Positions 63,901 through 64,000 of a DNA stretch of 64,000 nt are shown here, piece after piece. The DNA lies in NCBI GenBank assembly GCA_009103225.1, contig RHPI01002069.1, positions 2,346,206 to 2,410,205 on the forward strand, given 5' to 3'. The notes beneath the pieces were generated by a model. That model was not told where the DNA came from, did no database searches, and saw only the letters and a list, made by a program, of their open reading frames with translations. Both the position numbers and the translations under genes were made by a program. Origin of the DNA: Chlorokybus atmophyticus (Eukaryota > Streptophyta > Chlorokybophyceae > Chlorokybales > Chlorokybaceae). The stretch's first letter is position 1, and every line of letters begins with the position of its first letter.

Positions 63901-64000
63901 TCCCGATTGGGTCTCCCCTGCCTTTCACAGTTGTTCCGGGCGGGGCCTTCGCTTCCAACACTGTCGTCGGTGGCTCGGGTCTCAACGCAGCCACCGCCGG
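57979..64000 (+). CDS. Large secreted protein: tandem filamin/Ig-like repeats (partial, continues)
   Basis: Exon 57979-59865 (ASLLIIGRNSSNLPNSGGVI...) joins in phase over an intron of CA-rich sequence (59866-60047) to an exon open from 60048 to the window edge. I count about 17 repeat hallmarks on the pattern DxxGN: NDAFGNRV, KDAYGNPT, FDSFGNAI, RDQYLNNA, KDRFNNII, FDIGGNAK, QDAFGNKQ, RDVHGIPT, VDTYGNDL, IDLFGVPQ, MDEFGNAK, RDALGNER, KDALGNVV, RDAQGVAI, LDSNGNVQ and others, one per about 100-130 residues. Each is followed by DNGxYxVxYTxxxAGxYxL and often GSPF, the filamin (PF00630-like) pattern. GC content and codon use are higher and steadier than in flanking DNA. Filamins of animals are cytoplasmic actin cross-linkers; here the signal peptide and Pro linkers upstream suggest an extracellular rod or adhesin. 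Long minus-strand frames over 58440-63730 are shadows. Confidence 0.88.

Overview
This is a nuclear, eukaryotic draft-assembly window. Genes are split by GT-AG introns, intergenic DNA is rich in TG/CATG and simple repeats, and there are no operons. A green alga is the best fit: an enolase with a chloroplast-type N-terminal extension, a secreted protein with Ser-Pro/poly-Pro linkers like those of algal hydroxyproline-rich wall glycoproteins, and a TG/GC-rich intron style. This is inference; I cannot name the species.

Layout. 1-326 (-): 5' end of a membrane protein, followed by a region with three CACGTG boxes. 2818-5975 (+): complete 10-exon enolase. 7322-9403 (+): complete 6-exon TXNDC9/phosducin-like protein. 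9.4-13.7 kb: mostly non-coding, with one decayed coding repeat pair. 13.7-19.4 kb and 31.15-33.4 kb (-): remains of a non-LTR retrotransposon (LINE). Between them, 19438-31147 is a CACTA (En/Spm) DNA transposon with recognisable ends and a possible TGC target duplication. It carries a TNP2-type transposase (-) and a 10-exon accessory gene of unknown function (+). 33.5-36.7 kb: AT-richer, no gene seen. 37.1-45.2 kb: a second large transposon-like unit, with a divergent tnp2-like gene (-) between two arrays of GGACCATGCATGGTCC palindromes. 45999-46351: possible small two-exon gene. 47619-64000 (+): a large secreted protein with signal peptide, cadherin-like domain, poly-Pro linkers and about 17 filamin/Ig-like repeats, running off the right edge.

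Assembly caution. There is one 410-N gap and thirteen single Ns. Most single Ns mark joins where sequence on one side repeats sequence found elsewhere in the window. In the CACTA the pieces are out of order and partly duplicated. In the large secreted-protein gene, three poly-Pro linkers each run directly into a copy of a distant segment of this same window that ends at an N, after which the gene resumes. Interruptions of these two loci should be treated as probable scaffolding or gap-closure effects until long reads show otherwise.

The most interesting biology is the architecture of the secreted protein, the CACTA accessory gene with an in-frame 81-bp duplication of its last splice acceptor, and the palindrome arrays flanking the second transposase.
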